Origin: Bacteroidota bacterium
GTDB taxonomy: Bacteria; Bacteroidota; Bacteroidia; Chitinophagales; UBA10324
NCBI GenBank assembly: GCA_014190575.1
Contig: BJGQ01000006.1
Span: forward strand, 30,698-94,697
Reading direction: 5' to 3'
Length of the DNA: 64,000 nucleotides
Shown here: positions 36,226 to 45,240 of the stretch, one piece after another
Numbering within the stretch: the first letter of the stretch is position 1
Layout: the number at the start of each line of letters is the position of its first letter
Translations under genes and position numbers: made by a program
Notes under the pieces: generated by a model
Told to the model about the DNA's origin: nothing
The model's input: the letters and a program-made list of their open reading frames with translations, nothing else
The model's database searches: none

Positions 36226-36394
36226 TGACGCTAAAAAAATACAGCGTGAAAAAATATATAACTGCGAATGAGTGCGTCAGCTGCGTGAGTGATTGCAGTG
36301 AAAATCATTTTTTTTGTAATCAAAAAAAATATTGAAAGCCCGCCCCCGATGAGCAGTGCCTTTGAGGGGTGCAGAATCGGGGAACCCCAAAGTT
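36226..36394. other. Non-coding, structured stretch between the REP array and the tandem repeat
   Basis: No gene is supported here. It holds ACGCT/AGCGT around an A-rich loop (36228-36247), a perfect 10-base A/T hairpin at 36307-36330, and a GC-rich folded piece at 36344-36388. Short frames across this region and the tandem repeat are rejected as low-complexity. Confidence 0.5.
36307..36330. terminator. A/T hairpin, possible bidirectional terminator
   Basis: ATTTTTTTTG-taat-CAAAAAAAAT, perfect 10-base arms and a 4-base loop, giving T-runs on both strands. Lies between the mobile-element remnants and the yceD operon. Confidence 0.4.
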
Positions 36395-36450
36395 CAGTTT
36401 GCAGTATTCAGTGTGCAGTATTCAGTTTGCAGTATTCAGTTTGCAGTAAT
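36395..36450. repeat. 14-bp tandem repeat, four copies
   Basis: CAGTTTGCAGTATT repeated four times (copy 2 has GTG for TTT; copy 4 ends AAT). Each unit is itself two heptamers of the form CAGTNNN, the same heptamer seen at 39262-39296 and 48334-48375. Confidence 0.85.
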
Positions 36451-36502
36451 GGGCACATTTTTTCTCTTTCTAACTTTCGCTTTTATATTTCAATCATTTC
36501 TA

Positions 36503-36510
36503 TACATTTG
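36503..36510 (+). promoter_or_regulatory. Promoter -7 element, TACATTTG
   Basis: Exact TAnnTTTG match, 23 bases before the GTG of the yceD-like gene; probable promoter of the yceD-rpmF-plsX-fabH run. Confidence 0.55.
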
Positions 36511-36533
36511 TACCCCCTTAGAAAAACCTGCCA

Positions 36534-37070
36534 GTGAACCCGTTTCGTGAGTTTGATATAGCATTTGTTGGATTAAAGCCGGGGAAGCACAGGTTTCACT
36601 ATGACATTGCCCATACCTTTTTTGAGCTCTTTGAACACTCGCCTGTAAGCCGCGCCAAGATTAGCGTTGACCTGGATTTTGACAAGAAGAATTCGTTTTT
36701 CCTGCTCACCTTTCAAGTGTCGGGAACCATTCATGTGGCGTGCGACCGATGCGCCGATGAAATTGATTTTCCGATTGATGCAGATTACCCGCTCGTGGTA
36801 AAATTTGATGAACATCGGGAAGAAATTAATGACGATAGCTTTGCCGATGTAGTTTACATCAAGCATTCGGAAGCTGTTTTTAATGTTGGGCAACTCATTT
36901 ATGAATTCATAATACTGAGTGTGCCATTGGGAAGAATCAGTTGCGAAAGTGTTCCATCAAAAGGAAAGTGTAATAAAGAAACTTTGAAATTGTTAAGTCA
37001 CCTCAGTCCTGAGTCGGACCACCAACCGGACCCGAGATGGGATTCATTAAAAAAAATTAAAAACAAGTAA
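36534..37070 (+). CDS. DUF177 / YceD family protein
   Basis: 178 aa, GTG start supported by the -7 element 23 bases upstream and the conserved opening FDIAFVGLKPGKHRFHY. The CDRC pair near residue 64 (HVACDRCADEIDFPI) and the later SCESVPSKGKCNK are the cysteine sites of the YceD family. Its role is not settled; in bacteria it sits next to rpmF and is linked to 23S rRNA accumulation. Here it is 2 bases before rpmF, the usual arrangement. Confidence 0.9.
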   Translation: MNPFREFDIAFVGLKPGKHRFHYDIAHTFFELFEHSPVSRAKISVDLDFDKKNSFFLLTFQVSGTIHVACDRCADEIDFPIDADYPLVVKFDEHREEINDDSFADVVYIKHSEAVFNVGQLIYEFIILSVPLGRISCESVPSKGKCNKETLKLLSHLSPESDHQPDPRWDSLKKIKNK

Positions 37071-37072
37071 AC

Positions 37073-37264
37073 ATGCCAAATCCAAAACGACGACACTCCC
37101 GCACCCGCCGCGATACACGCAGAGGTCATGATAAAGCAGTAGTACCTACTGTTTCAATTGACCCGACTACAGGTATGCCGCATCTACGGCATCGTGCGCA
37201 CTGGAATGAAGACAAGCTTTATTATAAAGGCAATGTCATTCTGGATAAATCTGCAGCATCATAA
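37073..37264 (+). CDS. rpmF: 50S ribosomal protein L32
   Basis: 63 aa. MPNPKRRHSRTRRDTRRGHDKA is the basic L32 N-terminus. The C-terminal part (PTTGMPHLRHRAHWNEDKLYYKGNV) lacks the two CxxC pairs of zinc-binding L32, as in some other Bacteroidetes. Situated between yceD and plsX, the classic order that couples ribosome and lipid synthesis. Confidence 0.96.
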   Translation: MPNPKRRHSRTRRDTRRGHDKAVVPTVSIDPTTGMPHLRHRAHWNEDKLYYKGNVILDKSAAS

Positions 37265-37295
37265 TTCTAACCAAAGCATCTCCGTCTAACACACC

Positions 37296-38258
37296 ATGCG
37301 ACTGGGAATAGATGCAATGGGTGGCGATTTCGCCCCGTTGGAATGCATTAAAGGAGCTAAACTCTTTTGCCAGGAAAATATTTCGGGCAAGTATGAGTTG
37401 GTTCTTTTCGGTGACGAAAATCTTATGCGCCCCATGATTGAATCGGTTGGCGGATTGGATGGTTGCATTTCCATTGTACACACAACAGAAATTATTGAAA
37501 TGAGTGAGTCGCCTACCAGGGCACTTGCTTCGAAACCTAACAGCAGCATAGCAGTTGGGTTTCAACATTTAAAAGAAGGAAAGATTGATGCATTTGCCAG
37601 CGCCGGAAATACGGGAGCTATGTTGGTTGGTGCTATGTATTCAGTAAAAACTATTCCGGGAGTTATTCGCCCTGCACTTTCAACTTTAGTTCCGCACGAG
37701 AATGGTAAGACCGGTTTGCTGCTGGATGTTGGAGCCAATGCAGATTGTAAACCTGAAATGTTAAATCAGTTTGCAATACTCGGGGCTCTTTATCAAAAGT
37801 ATGTATATCATGTAGAGAATCCGAGAGTTGCATTAATGAATATTGGAGAAGAAGAGGGTAAAGGAAACAAACTTGCTCAGGAAACTTATTCGTTATTAAA
37901 AGAGAATGACAAAATAAATTTCATAGGCAATGTGGAAGGAAGAGATTTATTTCTTGACAAAGCTGATGTGATGGTTACAGATGGGTTCACCGGAAATATT
38001 ATTTTGAAAATGGGTGAATCATTTTATGATTTAATAAAAGCAAGGAAAATACGCGACGAATATTTTGATTCTTTCAATTATGAAAATCATGGTGGTTCAG
38101 CAATTCTCGGAGCAAACGCACCAGTAATAGTTGCACATGGTATATCAAACGCAATGGCTTTCAAAAGTATGATTGGCTTGACACGCGAAGTAGTGGAAAG
38201 CAATCTGATAGTTAAATTCAAGGAGGCATTCATTAACAATCAAATCCTTCAGGATTAA
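37296..38258 (+). CDS. plsX: Phosphate acyltransferase
   Basis: 320 aa. Makes acyl-phosphate from acyl-ACP for phospholipid synthesis, as a peripheral membrane dimer. Motifs: GIDAMGGDFAPLECIKGA, SAGNTGAMLVGAM, RPALSTLVPHENGKTGLLLDVGANAD, GNVEGRDLFLDKADVMVTDGFTGNIILKMGES. Normal length. 31 bases after rpmF and 15 before fabH, so one operon. Confidence 0.96.
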   Translation: MRLGIDAMGGDFAPLECIKGAKLFCQENISGKYELVLFGDENLMRPMIESVGGLDGCISIVHTTEIIEMSESPTRALASKPNSSIAVGFQHLKEGKIDAFASAGNTGAMLVGAMYSVKTIPGVIRPALSTLVPHENGKTGLLLDVGANADCKPEMLNQFAILGALYQKYVYHVENPRVALMNIGEEEGKGNKLAQETYSLLKENDKINFIGNVEGRDLFLDKADVMVTDGFTGNIILKMGESFYDLIKARKIRDEYFDSFNYENHGGSAILGANAPVIVAHGISNAMAFKSMIGLTREVVESNLIVKFKEAFINNQILQD

Positions 38259-38273
38259 AGAATCCTCCAGCCG

Positions 38274-39275
38274 ATGCAAAAAACCAGAGCAGCTATTACA
38301 GGAGTTCAGGGATATGTTCCCGAATATGTTTTAACAAATGCTGAACTGGAAAAAATGGTTGATACCACCGATGAGTGGATTACCTCACGCACCGGAGTAA
38401 AAGAAAGAAGAATATTAAAAGGCATTGGACTCGGTACTTCCGATATGGGAAAAGAAGCTGTGCTTGGTTTGTTAAAAAAAACAAATACCAATCCGCTTGA
38501 TGTTGACTTAATTATTTGCGCGACCACCACCCCAGATATGCAATTTCCTGCAACAGCAAATATTATTGCTGACAAGTGCGGTTTAAAAAATTCATTTGGC
38601 TTTGATATCAATGCAGCATGTTCAGGATTTATTTATGCATTGCGAACTGCTTCACAATTCATTGAAGCAGGCTCAGCTAAAAAAGTAATTGTTGTTGGCG
38701 GTGATAAAATGTCTTCCATTATTGATTACAGCGACCGACAAACCTGTGTGATTTTTGGTGATGGGGCAGGTGCCGTTTTGTTGGAACCGAATAATGAAGG
38801 TCTTGGAATTACAGATGCTGTACTTGGGAGTGATGGTGCAGGAAGAGTTCACTTACATCAGAAGGCCGGTGGAAGCGCAATGCCTGCAAGTGCTGAAACA
38901 GTGGAGAAGAAATTACATTATGTGTATCAGGAAGGTCAGGCGGTTTTCAAATTCGCGGTGACAAAAATGGCTGATGCCGCGGAAGAAATAATGAAGCGCA
39001 ACAACTTGCACAGTGATGATGTTGCATGGCTCATTCCGCACCAAGCGAATAAAAGAATCATTGATGCCACTGCAAAAAGAATGGGATTGGATGATGCGAA
39101 GGTGATGATAAACATTGACCGTTACGGTAACACCACCAATGGCACCATTCCGCTATGCATGTGGGAATGGGAAAAGAAAATGCACAAAGGCGACAACATT
39201 GTACTCGCTGCTTTCGGCGGTGGATTTACATGGGGCGCAGTTTATATGAAGTGGGCTTATGACAGTAAGCAGTAG
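38274..39275 (+). CDS. fabH: 3-oxoacyl-ACP synthase III
   Basis: 333 aa thiolase-fold enzyme that starts fatty acid chains from acetyl-CoA or branched acyl-CoA and malonyl-ACP. Catalytic triad: Cys116 ([12 protein letters not shown]), His in [12 protein letters not shown] and Asn in [11 protein letters not shown]. The opening [15 protein letters not shown] is typical. The last codons (DSKQ, stop) fall inside a heptamer repeat that extends beyond the gene, so the C-terminus may have been remodelled by the repeat. Confidence 0.96.
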   Translation: MQKTRAAITGVQGYVPEYVLTNAELEKMVDTTDEWITSRTGVKERRILKGIGLGTSDMGKEAVLGLLKKTNTNPLDVDLIICATTTPDMQFPATANIIADKCGLKNSFGFDINAACSGFIYALRTASQFIEAGSAKKVIVVGGDKMSSIIDYSDRQTCVIFGDGAGAVLLEPNNEGLGITDAVLGSDGAGRVHLHQKAGGSAMPASAETVEKKLHYVYQEGQAVFKFAVTKMADAAEEIMKRNNLHSDDVAWLIPHQANKRIIDATAKRMGLDDAKVMINIDRYGNTTNGTIPLCMWEWEKKMHKGDNIVLAAFGGGFTWGAVYMKWAYDSKQ

Positions 39276-39296
39276 GCAGTTGACTGTAGACAGTTT
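39262..39296. repeat. Heptamer repeat overlapping the fabH stop
   Basis: Five imperfect 7-base units: ACAGTAA, GCAGTAG, GCAGTTG, ACTGTAG, ACAGTTT. The first two encode the fabH C-terminus and stop. Same family as 36395-36450 and 48334-48375. Confidence 0.65.
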
Positions 39297-39354
39297 TATT
39301 GCTTCAGTATAAATGAACAAATTAATCGATAGGCAAATAATCTAAAATCTAATA

Positions 39355-39936
39355 ATGGCAAACACAACTGACATAAAGAAAGGATTAACAATTGAACTGA
39401 ATAAAGACCTGTGGACCATTGTTGACTTTCAGCATGTGAAACCCGGAAAAGGCGGAGCATTTGTTCGCACCAAACTGAAAAGTTTAACCAGTGGAAAAGT
39501 GGTTGACAATACTTTTAACAGTGGTGAATCATTAACTCTTGTAAGCATTGAAAGAAGAAAACATCAGTTTTTATATAAAGATTTGACCGGATATAATTTC
39601 ATGGACAATGGAACATTCGAACAGGTAACTCTTGCCGAAGAAATGATTGATGGTTATGAATTTTTAAAAGAAGGTCAGGAGGTTGAAATTATTTTTCAAG
39701 CTGATAACGACCGGATTCTCGGTTGCGATTTACCATTGTTTGTAATATTAGATGTCACTTATTCTGAACCCGGATTGAAAGGAGATACCGCCAACATGCC
39801 AATGAAAAATGCAACATTAGAAACAGGTGCAATTATTCAAGTTCCGCTTTTTGTTGAGTCAGGAACAAAAGTAAAAGTTGATACTGTGAAGAAGGCTTAT
39901 GTGGAGCGAGTAACTACCGGAAATTTCCGCGGGTAA
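39355..39936 (+). CDS. efp: Elongation factor P
   Basis: 193 aa, slightly over the usual 185-188. It relieves ribosome stalling at proline runs. Domain I: TTDIKKGLTIELNKDLWTIVDFQHVKPGKGGAFVRTKLKSL, with the modifiable Lys at the PGKGGA loop tip. Domains II and III follow (DRILGCDLPLFVILDVTYSEPGLKGDT, ending VDTVKKAYVERVTTGNFRG). No modification enzyme (EpmA or EarP) is near. Between fabH and accB, the usual Bacteroidetes setting. Confidence 0.96.
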   Translation: MANTTDIKKGLTIELNKDLWTIVDFQHVKPGKGGAFVRTKLKSLTSGKVVDNTFNSGESLTLVSIERRKHQFLYKDLTGYNFMDNGTFEQVTLAEEMIDGYEFLKEGQEVEIIFQADNDRILGCDLPLFVILDVTYSEPGLKGDTANMPMKNATLETGAIIQVPLFVESGTKVKVDTVKKAYVERVTTGNFRG

Positions 39937-40031
39937 CTTTTTTCACAAATAATTTTCATTCCGAAATAAAATTACTTTTTTATAAAACACTTTCTATATT
40001 TCGTTCATCAAATCAGATAAAAAAATCAATC

Positions 40032-40526
40032 ATGGATATTAAAGACATACAGGAACTCATTAAGCAGGTAAACAAATTGAACCTTGCTGAAGTTACGATT
40101 GAGAAGAAAGATATAAAATTAACTATCAGAACTCACGAACCTGGTATTCCATCAACTTATACTATGGTGCCTCAACAAGCAATGCCAGCGCAAGTTTCTC
40201 AACCTGTTGCCATTCCGGCAACTTCAACACCACAGCAAGTTGCAGATGCTGCCGAAGCAAAAGCCACTGCATCTGCCGAAGCAAACCTGGTAACCATAAA
40301 ATCTCCGATGATAGGAACATTCTATCGTGCATCGGGTCCCGATAAACCAGCGTGTGTAAATGTTGGCGACGAAATAAAAATCGGTTCGGTGCTTTGCATT
40401 ATTGAAGCAATGAAACTCTTCAACGAAATAGAATCGGAACATACCGGTCGCATTGTAAAAATATTAGTGGAGAATGCGAAACCAGTTGAATACGATCAAC
40501 CATTGTTTTTGATTGAGCCAATGTAA
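40032..40526 (+). CDS. accB: Biotin carboxyl carrier protein of acetyl-CoA carboxylase
   Basis: 164 aa. N-terminal helical part (1-35), Ala/Pro/Gln-rich linker (about 40-85) and C-terminal biotinyl domain with the biotin Lys128 in IIEAMKLFNEIE. KSPMIGTFYRASGPDKPACVNVGDEI is the thumb-containing bacterial form. Works with AccC 70 bases downstream to carboxylate biotin in the first step of fatty acid synthesis. A near -7 match (TATATTTC) lies about 30 bases before the ATG. Confidence 0.96.
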   Translation: MDIKDIQELIKQVNKLNLAEVTIEKKDIKLTIRTHEPGIPSTYTMVPQQAMPAQVSQPVAIPATSTPQQVADAAEAKATASAEANLVTIKSPMIGTFYRASGPDKPACVNVGDEIKIGSVLCIIEAMKLFNEIESEHTGRIVKILVENAKPVEYDQPLFLIEPM

Positions 40527-40596
40527 TTTGATAAAAATTTTTTGAGAAAAAAAATATTCAAATTATCAAGCCACCAAATCATCAAATCAGCTACTC

Positions 40597-41934
40597 ATGT
40601 TTAAGAAAATTCTTATAGCTAATCGTGGAGAAATAGCATTGCGTATTATTCGCACTTGCAAGGAGATGAATATTCGCACCGTCGCTTTATACTCCACCGC
40701 CGACCGCGAAAGTCTGCATGTAAAATTTGCTGACGAAGCTGTTTGCATCGGTCCACCAAAAAGTTCTGAAAGTTATTTGAACATGGCGCGTATCATGAGT
40801 GCTGTTGAAATTACAGGAGCTGATGCCATTCATCCGGGATATGGATTTTTAGCTGAGAATGAAAAATTCGCTGAGATATGTGCTGAATACGGAGTAAAAT
40901 TTATTGGCCCAACTGCAAGCATGATTGCGCGCATGGGTGATAAAATCAGTGCCAAAGAAACCATGAAGAAGGCCGGAGTTCCTGTTATCCCGGGTAGCGA
41001 AGGACTTCTCACTGATTTAAAAGAAGCAAAAAAAATTGCAAAGAAGATTGGCTATCCTGTAATTATAAAAGCAACTGCTGGTGGTGGTGGAAAAGGAATG
41101 CGCATTGTTCGTGAAGAAAATGAATTGGAAGAATCATGGGCAAAAGCAAGACAGGAAGCCGGTGCATCATTCGGAAACGATGGTGTGTACATGGAAAAAT
41201 ACATTGAAGAACCACGACACATTGAAATTCAGGTTGCTGGTGATCAATATGGAAAAGCATGTCATTTATCAGAGCGCGATTGTTCCATTCAGCGTCGTCA
41301 TCAAAAATTATTTGAAGAATCTCCTTCTCCGTTCATGACTGATGAGTTACGGAATAAAATGGGTGAGGCTGCAATCAAAGCATGCAACGCAATCAGTTAC
41401 GAAGGAGTTGGTACAATAGAATTTCTTGTAGACAAGTACCGGAATTTTTATTTCATGGAAATGAATACACGGATTCAGGTGGAGCACACGGTTACTGAAG
41501 AAGTAATCAACTATGATTTAATAAAAGAGCAAATCAAAATTGCGAACGGCGAGCCTATTTCAGGCAAAAATTATATTCCTGCCATGCATGCAATTGAGTG
41601 CCGCATAAATGCTGAAGACCCTTACAATGATTTTCGTCCTTGTCCTGGAAGAATCACTAATCTTAATACTCCGGGTGGTCATGGTGTTCGAATTGACTCT
41701 CACATTTATGCAGGGTATACTATTCCACCATATTATGATTCGATGATTTCAAAAATTATTACGGTAGCTCAAACAAGATTGGAAGCCATTGAAACAATGG
41801 AGCGCGCATTGAGTGAATATGTTATTGAAGGAATAAAAACCACTATACCATTTCATCAGCAACTGATGAAGAACAAAGATTTCCGTGAAGGAAATTTCAC
41901 CACTGCCTTTATGAATACTTTTCAATTGAAATAA
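40597..41934 (+). CDS. accC: Biotin carboxylase subunit of acetyl-CoA carboxylase
   Basis: 445 aa ATP-grasp enzyme. [41 protein letters not shown], the Gly-rich ATP lid [35 protein letters not shown], and [15 protein letters not shown] with the catalytic Arg and metal Glu. Normal length. It carboxylates the biotin on AccB. The carboxyltransferase subunits are not in the window. Confidence 0.97.
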   Translation: MFKKILIANRGEIALRIIRTCKEMNIRTVALYSTADRESLHVKFADEAVCIGPPKSSESYLNMARIMSAVEITGADAIHPGYGFLAENEKFAEICAEYGVKFIGPTASMIARMGDKISAKETMKKAGVPVIPGSEGLLTDLKEAKKIAKKIGYPVIIKATAGGGGKGMRIVREENELEESWAKARQEAGASFGNDGVYMEKYIEEPRHIEIQVAGDQYGKACHLSERDCSIQRRHQKLFEESPSPFMTDELRNKMGEAAIKACNAISYEGVGTIEFLVDKYRNFYFMEMNTRIQVEHTVTEEVINYDLIKEQIKIANGEPISGKNYIPAMHAIECRINAEDPYNDFRPCPGRITNLNTPGGHGVRIDSHIYAGYTIPPYYDSMISKIITVAQTRLEAIETMERALSEYVIEGIKTTIPFHQQLMKNKDFREGNFTTAFMNTFQLK

Positions 41935-42010
41935 TAAATGTTAAAGCCTAATTTATAAATTATTAACGACAGTTTATTCTTTATCATTTCTACTTTATAC
42001 TTTATAAAAA

Positions 42011-42709
42011 ATGCACGACCATCCGCACAACGAAGAACATTTTAAGAGTTCCGAAATGGTTCGGGATATTGTGATTGGTATGGCTGATGGATTAACTGTT
42101 CCGTTTGCATTAGCGGCAGGATTAAGTGGCGCTGTTGATAGTAATGCAATTGTAATAACTGCCGGCGTTGCTGAAATAGTTGCCGGAAGTATTGCAATGG
42201 GATTGGGAGGATACTTAGCCGCGAAAACAGAAGCGGACCATTATCAGGCTGAGTTGAAACGCGAATATCATGAAGTAGAAAAAGTACCACACAAAGAGAA
42301 AGAAGAAATTCATGAAGTATTGGAAGCTTATGGTATCAGTGAAGCAACAAGAATAAAAGTGGCTGATGAATTAGCACTCGATAAAGACAAGTGGGTTGAT
42401 TTTATGATGAAGTATGAATTGGGTTTGGAACAACCTGATGATAAGCGAGCAGGCAAGAGTGCCGCAAATATTTCTATCTCCTACATTGTTGGTGGATTTA
42501 TTCCGCTCACAGCTTATTTCTTTACATCACATCCACATGACGGATTAATTTATTCAGCCATCATCACGCTCATTGCATTATTTATTTTCGGATATTTTAA
42601 AAGCAAAGCAACTGGTCAATCTCCTTTATCAGGTGCCTTGCGAACTACGCTCATTGGAGCATTAGCAGCGGCAGCAGCATTTGGCATTGCTTCGTTGATT
42701 AAGATTTGA
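42011..42709 (+). CDS. VIT1/CCC1 family metal transporter
   Basis: 232 aa, about five membrane helices. The N-terminal signature is VRDIVIGMADGLTVPFALAAGLSGA (helix 1 with the conserved Asp) followed by GVAEIVAGSIAMGLGGYLAAKTEADHY, which leads into the cytosolic Glu-rich metal-binding helix (about 70-135, REYHEVEKVPHKEKEEI). C-terminal helices: AANISISYIVGGFIPLTAYFF, LIYSAIITLIALFIFGYF and TLIGALAAAAAFGIASLI. The family moves iron or manganese out of the cytosol. Convergent with the DAHP synthase gene over a bidirectional terminator. Confidence 0.92.
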   Translation: MHDHPHNEEHFKSSEMVRDIVIGMADGLTVPFALAAGLSGAVDSNAIVITAGVAEIVAGSIAMGLGGYLAAKTEADHYQAELKREYHEVEKVPHKEKEEIHEVLEAYGISEATRIKVADELALDKDKWVDFMMKYELGLEQPDDKRAGKSAANISISYIVGGFIPLTAYFFTSHPHDGLIYSAIITLIALFIFGYFKSKATGQSPLSGALRTTLIGALAAAAAFGIASLIKI

Positions 42710-42740
42710 TTTTTTATTTCAGCATATCGAAATAAAAAAT
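42709..42740. terminator. Bidirectional terminator hairpin
   Basis: Perfect 12-base arms ATTTTTTATTTC / GAAATAAAAAAT with an 8-base loop, beginning on the last base of the transporter stop codon and lying between convergent genes. T-tracts on both strands. Confidence 0.6.
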
Positions 42741-42780
42741 TTGTGTTGAATTAAAATATACAAAATTAATTATTCACTAA

Positions 42781-43875
42781 TCATTTTTCACTTTTTACTT
42801 TTGAATCATACATCACCCCACTCTGTTTGCGAATAGATTCTTTTTGTATGTAGTCGAATATTTTCAGAACAATATCTTCCGATAGATTTTTTTCAGTTGC
42901 CAAAAATTTTACTCTTGTTACAATATCATTCCACCGCTCCGGTTGAAAAATAGCAATGCCATTTTCTTTTTTAAAAACTCCGATCTTTTCTGCATAAGTC
43001 ATGCGCTCATTCAGCGTTTCTAAAATATGTTCATCAATTTTATCAATAATGATTCGCAATTCTTCCAATGAAGAATAGGCAACGGAATCTTCAGCATTTC
43101 TTTTTCTGATAACCAACTGATTCAATAATTCAGAAAAGACTTTCGAAGTAATTTGTTGTTGTGCATCACTCAATGCTTCATCAGGCGATGGATGCACTTC
43201 AATCATCAGTCCATCAAAATTTAAATCCAATGCTTTTTGCGAAAGTGGTAAAAGCAATTCCCGATTACCACCAATGTGACTTGGATCACACAACAAAGGC
43301 AAATCAGGAAAGCGCCGCTTCAGCTCCAATGGAATTTCCCACAAAGGTTTATTGCGGTACTTACTTTTATCGTAAGTAGAAAACCCGCGGTGTATGGCAG
43401 CCAGTTGTGTAATACCATTATTATAAATCCGTTCTATTCCGCCAATCCATAAATCAATATCAGGGTTCACAGGATTTTTTACTATCACCGGAATATCAAC
43501 TCCACGCAATGCATCAGCTATACTTTGAACTGTAAATGGACTCACCATTGTGCGAGCACCAATCCATAAAACATCAATACCATATTTCAACGCTAACTCA
43601 ACATGTGAAGGCGATGCAACTTCAACCGTAGTAGGCAAACCAGTTTCATCTTTCGCCGCATGAATCCATTTCAATCCTTCCTCACCTGCACCTTCAAAAC
43701 TGTTTGGTCGTGTGCGTGGCTTCCATACACCTGCACGAAATAAATGAATCGGCTTTTTTTTTAATTCTCTTGCAATGGATAAAACCTGTTCGGCACTTTC
43801 AGCTGAACAAGGACCCGCCATCAGAAAAGGATAACTTGATTTAATAGGCCACTTCGAAAATAAATTGAATTGCAT
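42781..43875 (-). CDS. Bifunctional 3-deoxy-7-phosphoheptulonate synthase / chorismate mutase (type II)
   Basis: 364 aa from the ATG at 43875. The TTG at 43884 lies in a -7 element and is rejected. The N-terminal DAHP synthase (about 1-255, KdsA/AroF type) shows FLMAGPCSAESAEQVL, FRAGVWKPRTRPNSFEGAGEEGL, WIGARTMVSPFTVQ, VIVKNPVNPD and LCDPSHIGGNRE. The C-terminal AroQ chorismate mutase (about 270-350) shows EELRIIIDKIDEHILETLNERM and AEKIGVFKKENGIAIFQPERW. It joins the first step of the shikimate pathway to the first step towards Phe/Tyr. The final residues KVKSEK come from a dispersed low-complexity string shared with 48396-48412. Confidence 0.95.
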   Translation of the reverse strand: MQFNLFSKWPIKSSYPFLMAGPCSAESAEQVLSIARELKKKPIHLFRAGVWKPRTRPNSFEGAGEEGLKWIHAAKDETGLPTTVEVASPSHVELALKYGIDVLWIGARTMVSPFTVQSIADALRGVDIPVIVKNPVNPDIDLWIGGIERIYNNGITQLAAIHRGFSTYDKSKYRNKPLWEIPLELKRRFPDLPLLCDPSHIGGNRELLLPLSQKALDLNFDGLMIEVHPSPDEALSDAQQQITSKVFSELLNQLVIRKRNAEDSVAYSSLEELRIIIDKIDEHILETLNERMTYAEKIGVFKKENGIAIFQPERWNDIVTRVKFLATEKNLSEDIVLKIFDYIQKESIRKQSGVMYDSKVKSEK

Positions 43876-43881
43876 TCGCTG

Positions 43882-43889
43882 CAAACCTA
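43882..43889 (-). promoter_or_regulatory. Promoter -7 element very close to the start, TAGGTTTG on minus strand
   Basis: Exact TAnnTTTG match (plus strand CAAACCTA), 6 bases before the ATG at 43875, a leaderless-like spacing also seen for the DUF1573 gene. Confidence 0.45.
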
Positions 43890-44007
43890 AGCGAATTCAT
43901 AAAACACATGAAATGAAAAATTATTTTTAACACTAAGGACTCAAGACTTATTACTTATGACAATAGGAAATGACTATCGTCATCATATACCATCCCAACA
44001 ATGCTTT

Positions 44008-44015
44008 TATATTTG
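44008..44015 (+). promoter_or_regulatory. Promoter -7 element, TATATTTG
   Basis: Exact TAnnTTTG match, 15 bases before the ATG at 44031. It excludes the earlier ATG at 44001 as the start of the proline dehydrogenase. Confidence 0.5.
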
Positions 44016-44030
44016 CCAACTACTGTTTCC

Positions 44031-45212
44031 ATGCAAACACAAACTCTTATGCTGTCGTTCGACAATACAGAAATTGCTTTCGCTTACAAATCAGAAAAGG
44101 AATTACATAAGTCAAACTTTTTATTCAAGCTCATTAACAACAACACACTCGTAAATATCGGAACGCGATTAACTCCGCTTGCTTTCAAATTACACTTGCC
44201 AATAAATTCTATAGTGAAGAGTACCATCTTCAATCATTTTTGTGGAGGAGAAAATTTGAATGAAAGTTTATTGGTCATTAATAAACTGGCAAAGTTTAAT
44301 GTTGGAACTATTCTCGATTATGGAGTGGAAGGCAAACAAAGCGACGAAGATTTTGATCACGCAGTTGAAGAATTTCTGAAGGCAATAATATTTGCTGGTG
44401 GAAATAAAAATGTTCCGTTCCTCAGTTTAAAAATTACAGGCATTGCGCGATTAACATTACTTGAAAAAATTGCCGACAAGAAATCATTATCAGAATCAGA
44501 AACTGTAGAATGGAATCGGGTGAAGGGGCGCATGCATCGCATTTGCAAATGCGCATTCGACAATGGAAAGTCAATGATGATAGATGCCGAAGAAACATGG
44601 ATACAACAGCCCGTTGATGATTTGGTGGAAGAAATGAGTCGCTTCTACAATAAGGAACGAGCAGTAGTGTATAATACCATTCAGCATTATCGACATGACC
44701 GTCTTTCGTTTTTGGAAATGTCATTTAAAAAAGCAAAAGCTGAAAATTATATTCTCGCTTTAAAATTAGTTCGCGGGGCATACATGGAAAAAGAAAGAGC
44801 GCGGGCGATTAAAATGAATTATCCATCTCCAATTAATGCTGATAAAATTTCAACAGATAAAGATTACAATGCCGGAGTTCAGTTCTGTTTAAATAATATA
44901 AATGACATTTCGGTATGTGTTGCATCACACAATGAAAACAGCAATTTGCTTGCAGCAAAATTTCTGATTGATAAACAACTTCCGCACGACCATCCGAATG
45001 TGCACTTTTCACAATTGCTTGGTATGAGTGATCACATCACTTTCAATTTAGCAAATGCCGGATTCAATGTTACCAAGTATGTACCTTATGGGCCTGTGAA
45101 AGATGTGGTTCCGTATTTAATGCGCCGTGCACAGGAAAACACTTCGGTAAGCGGACAAATGGGAAGGGAATTAAGTTTGTTGAAAAAGGAATTAACAAGA
45201 CGAAAAAAATAA
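44031..45212 (+). CDS. Proline dehydrogenase
   Basis: 393 aa, FAD-dependent TIM-barrel enzyme that oxidises proline to pyrroline-5-carboxylate. I chose the ATG at 44031 because a -7 element lies 15 bases before it; the ATG at 44049 (387 aa, MLSFDNTEIAF) is an alternative. Visible: FNVGTILDYGVEGKQSDEDFDHAVEEFLKAI, SLKITGIARL, SMMIDAEETWIQQPVDDLVEEMSRFYN, NTIQHYRHDRLSFLEMSFKKAKAENYILALKLVRGAYMEKER, VCVASHNENS, and YVPYGPVKDVVPYLMRRAQEN (the YxRR-type substrate site). It lacks the P5C dehydrogenase half of PutA, as usual in Bacteroidetes. Confidence 0.92.
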   Translation: MQTQTLMLSFDNTEIAFAYKSEKELHKSNFLFKLINNNTLVNIGTRLTPLAFKLHLPINSIVKSTIFNHFCGGENLNESLLVINKLAKFNVGTILDYGVEGKQSDEDFDHAVEEFLKAIIFAGGNKNVPFLSLKITGIARLTLLEKIADKKSLSESETVEWNRVKGRMHRICKCAFDNGKSMMIDAEETWIQQPVDDLVEEMSRFYNKERAVVYNTIQHYRHDRLSFLEMSFKKAKAENYILALKLVRGAYMEKERARAIKMNYPSPINADKISTDKDYNAGVQFCLNNINDISVCVASHNENSNLLAAKFLIDKQLPHDHPNVHFSQLLGMSDHITFNLANAGFNVTKYVPYGPVKDVVPYLMRRAQENTSVSGQMGRELSLLKKELTRRKK

Positions 45213-45240
45213 TTTTTAGTTTGAGCAAACTGAAATTATT
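45208..45240 (+). terminator. Rho-independent terminator after proline dehydrogenase
   Basis: Stem AATAATTTTTAGTTTG paired with CAAACTGAAATTATT (one bulge), starting at the stop codon, followed by a T-rich tail. Confidence 0.5.

Noticed and set aside
36289..36550. Two overlapping open frames on the plus strand (82 and 64 aa)
   Set aside because: They translate the 14-bp tandem repeat and hairpins into low-complexity peptides and overlap the yceD promoter.
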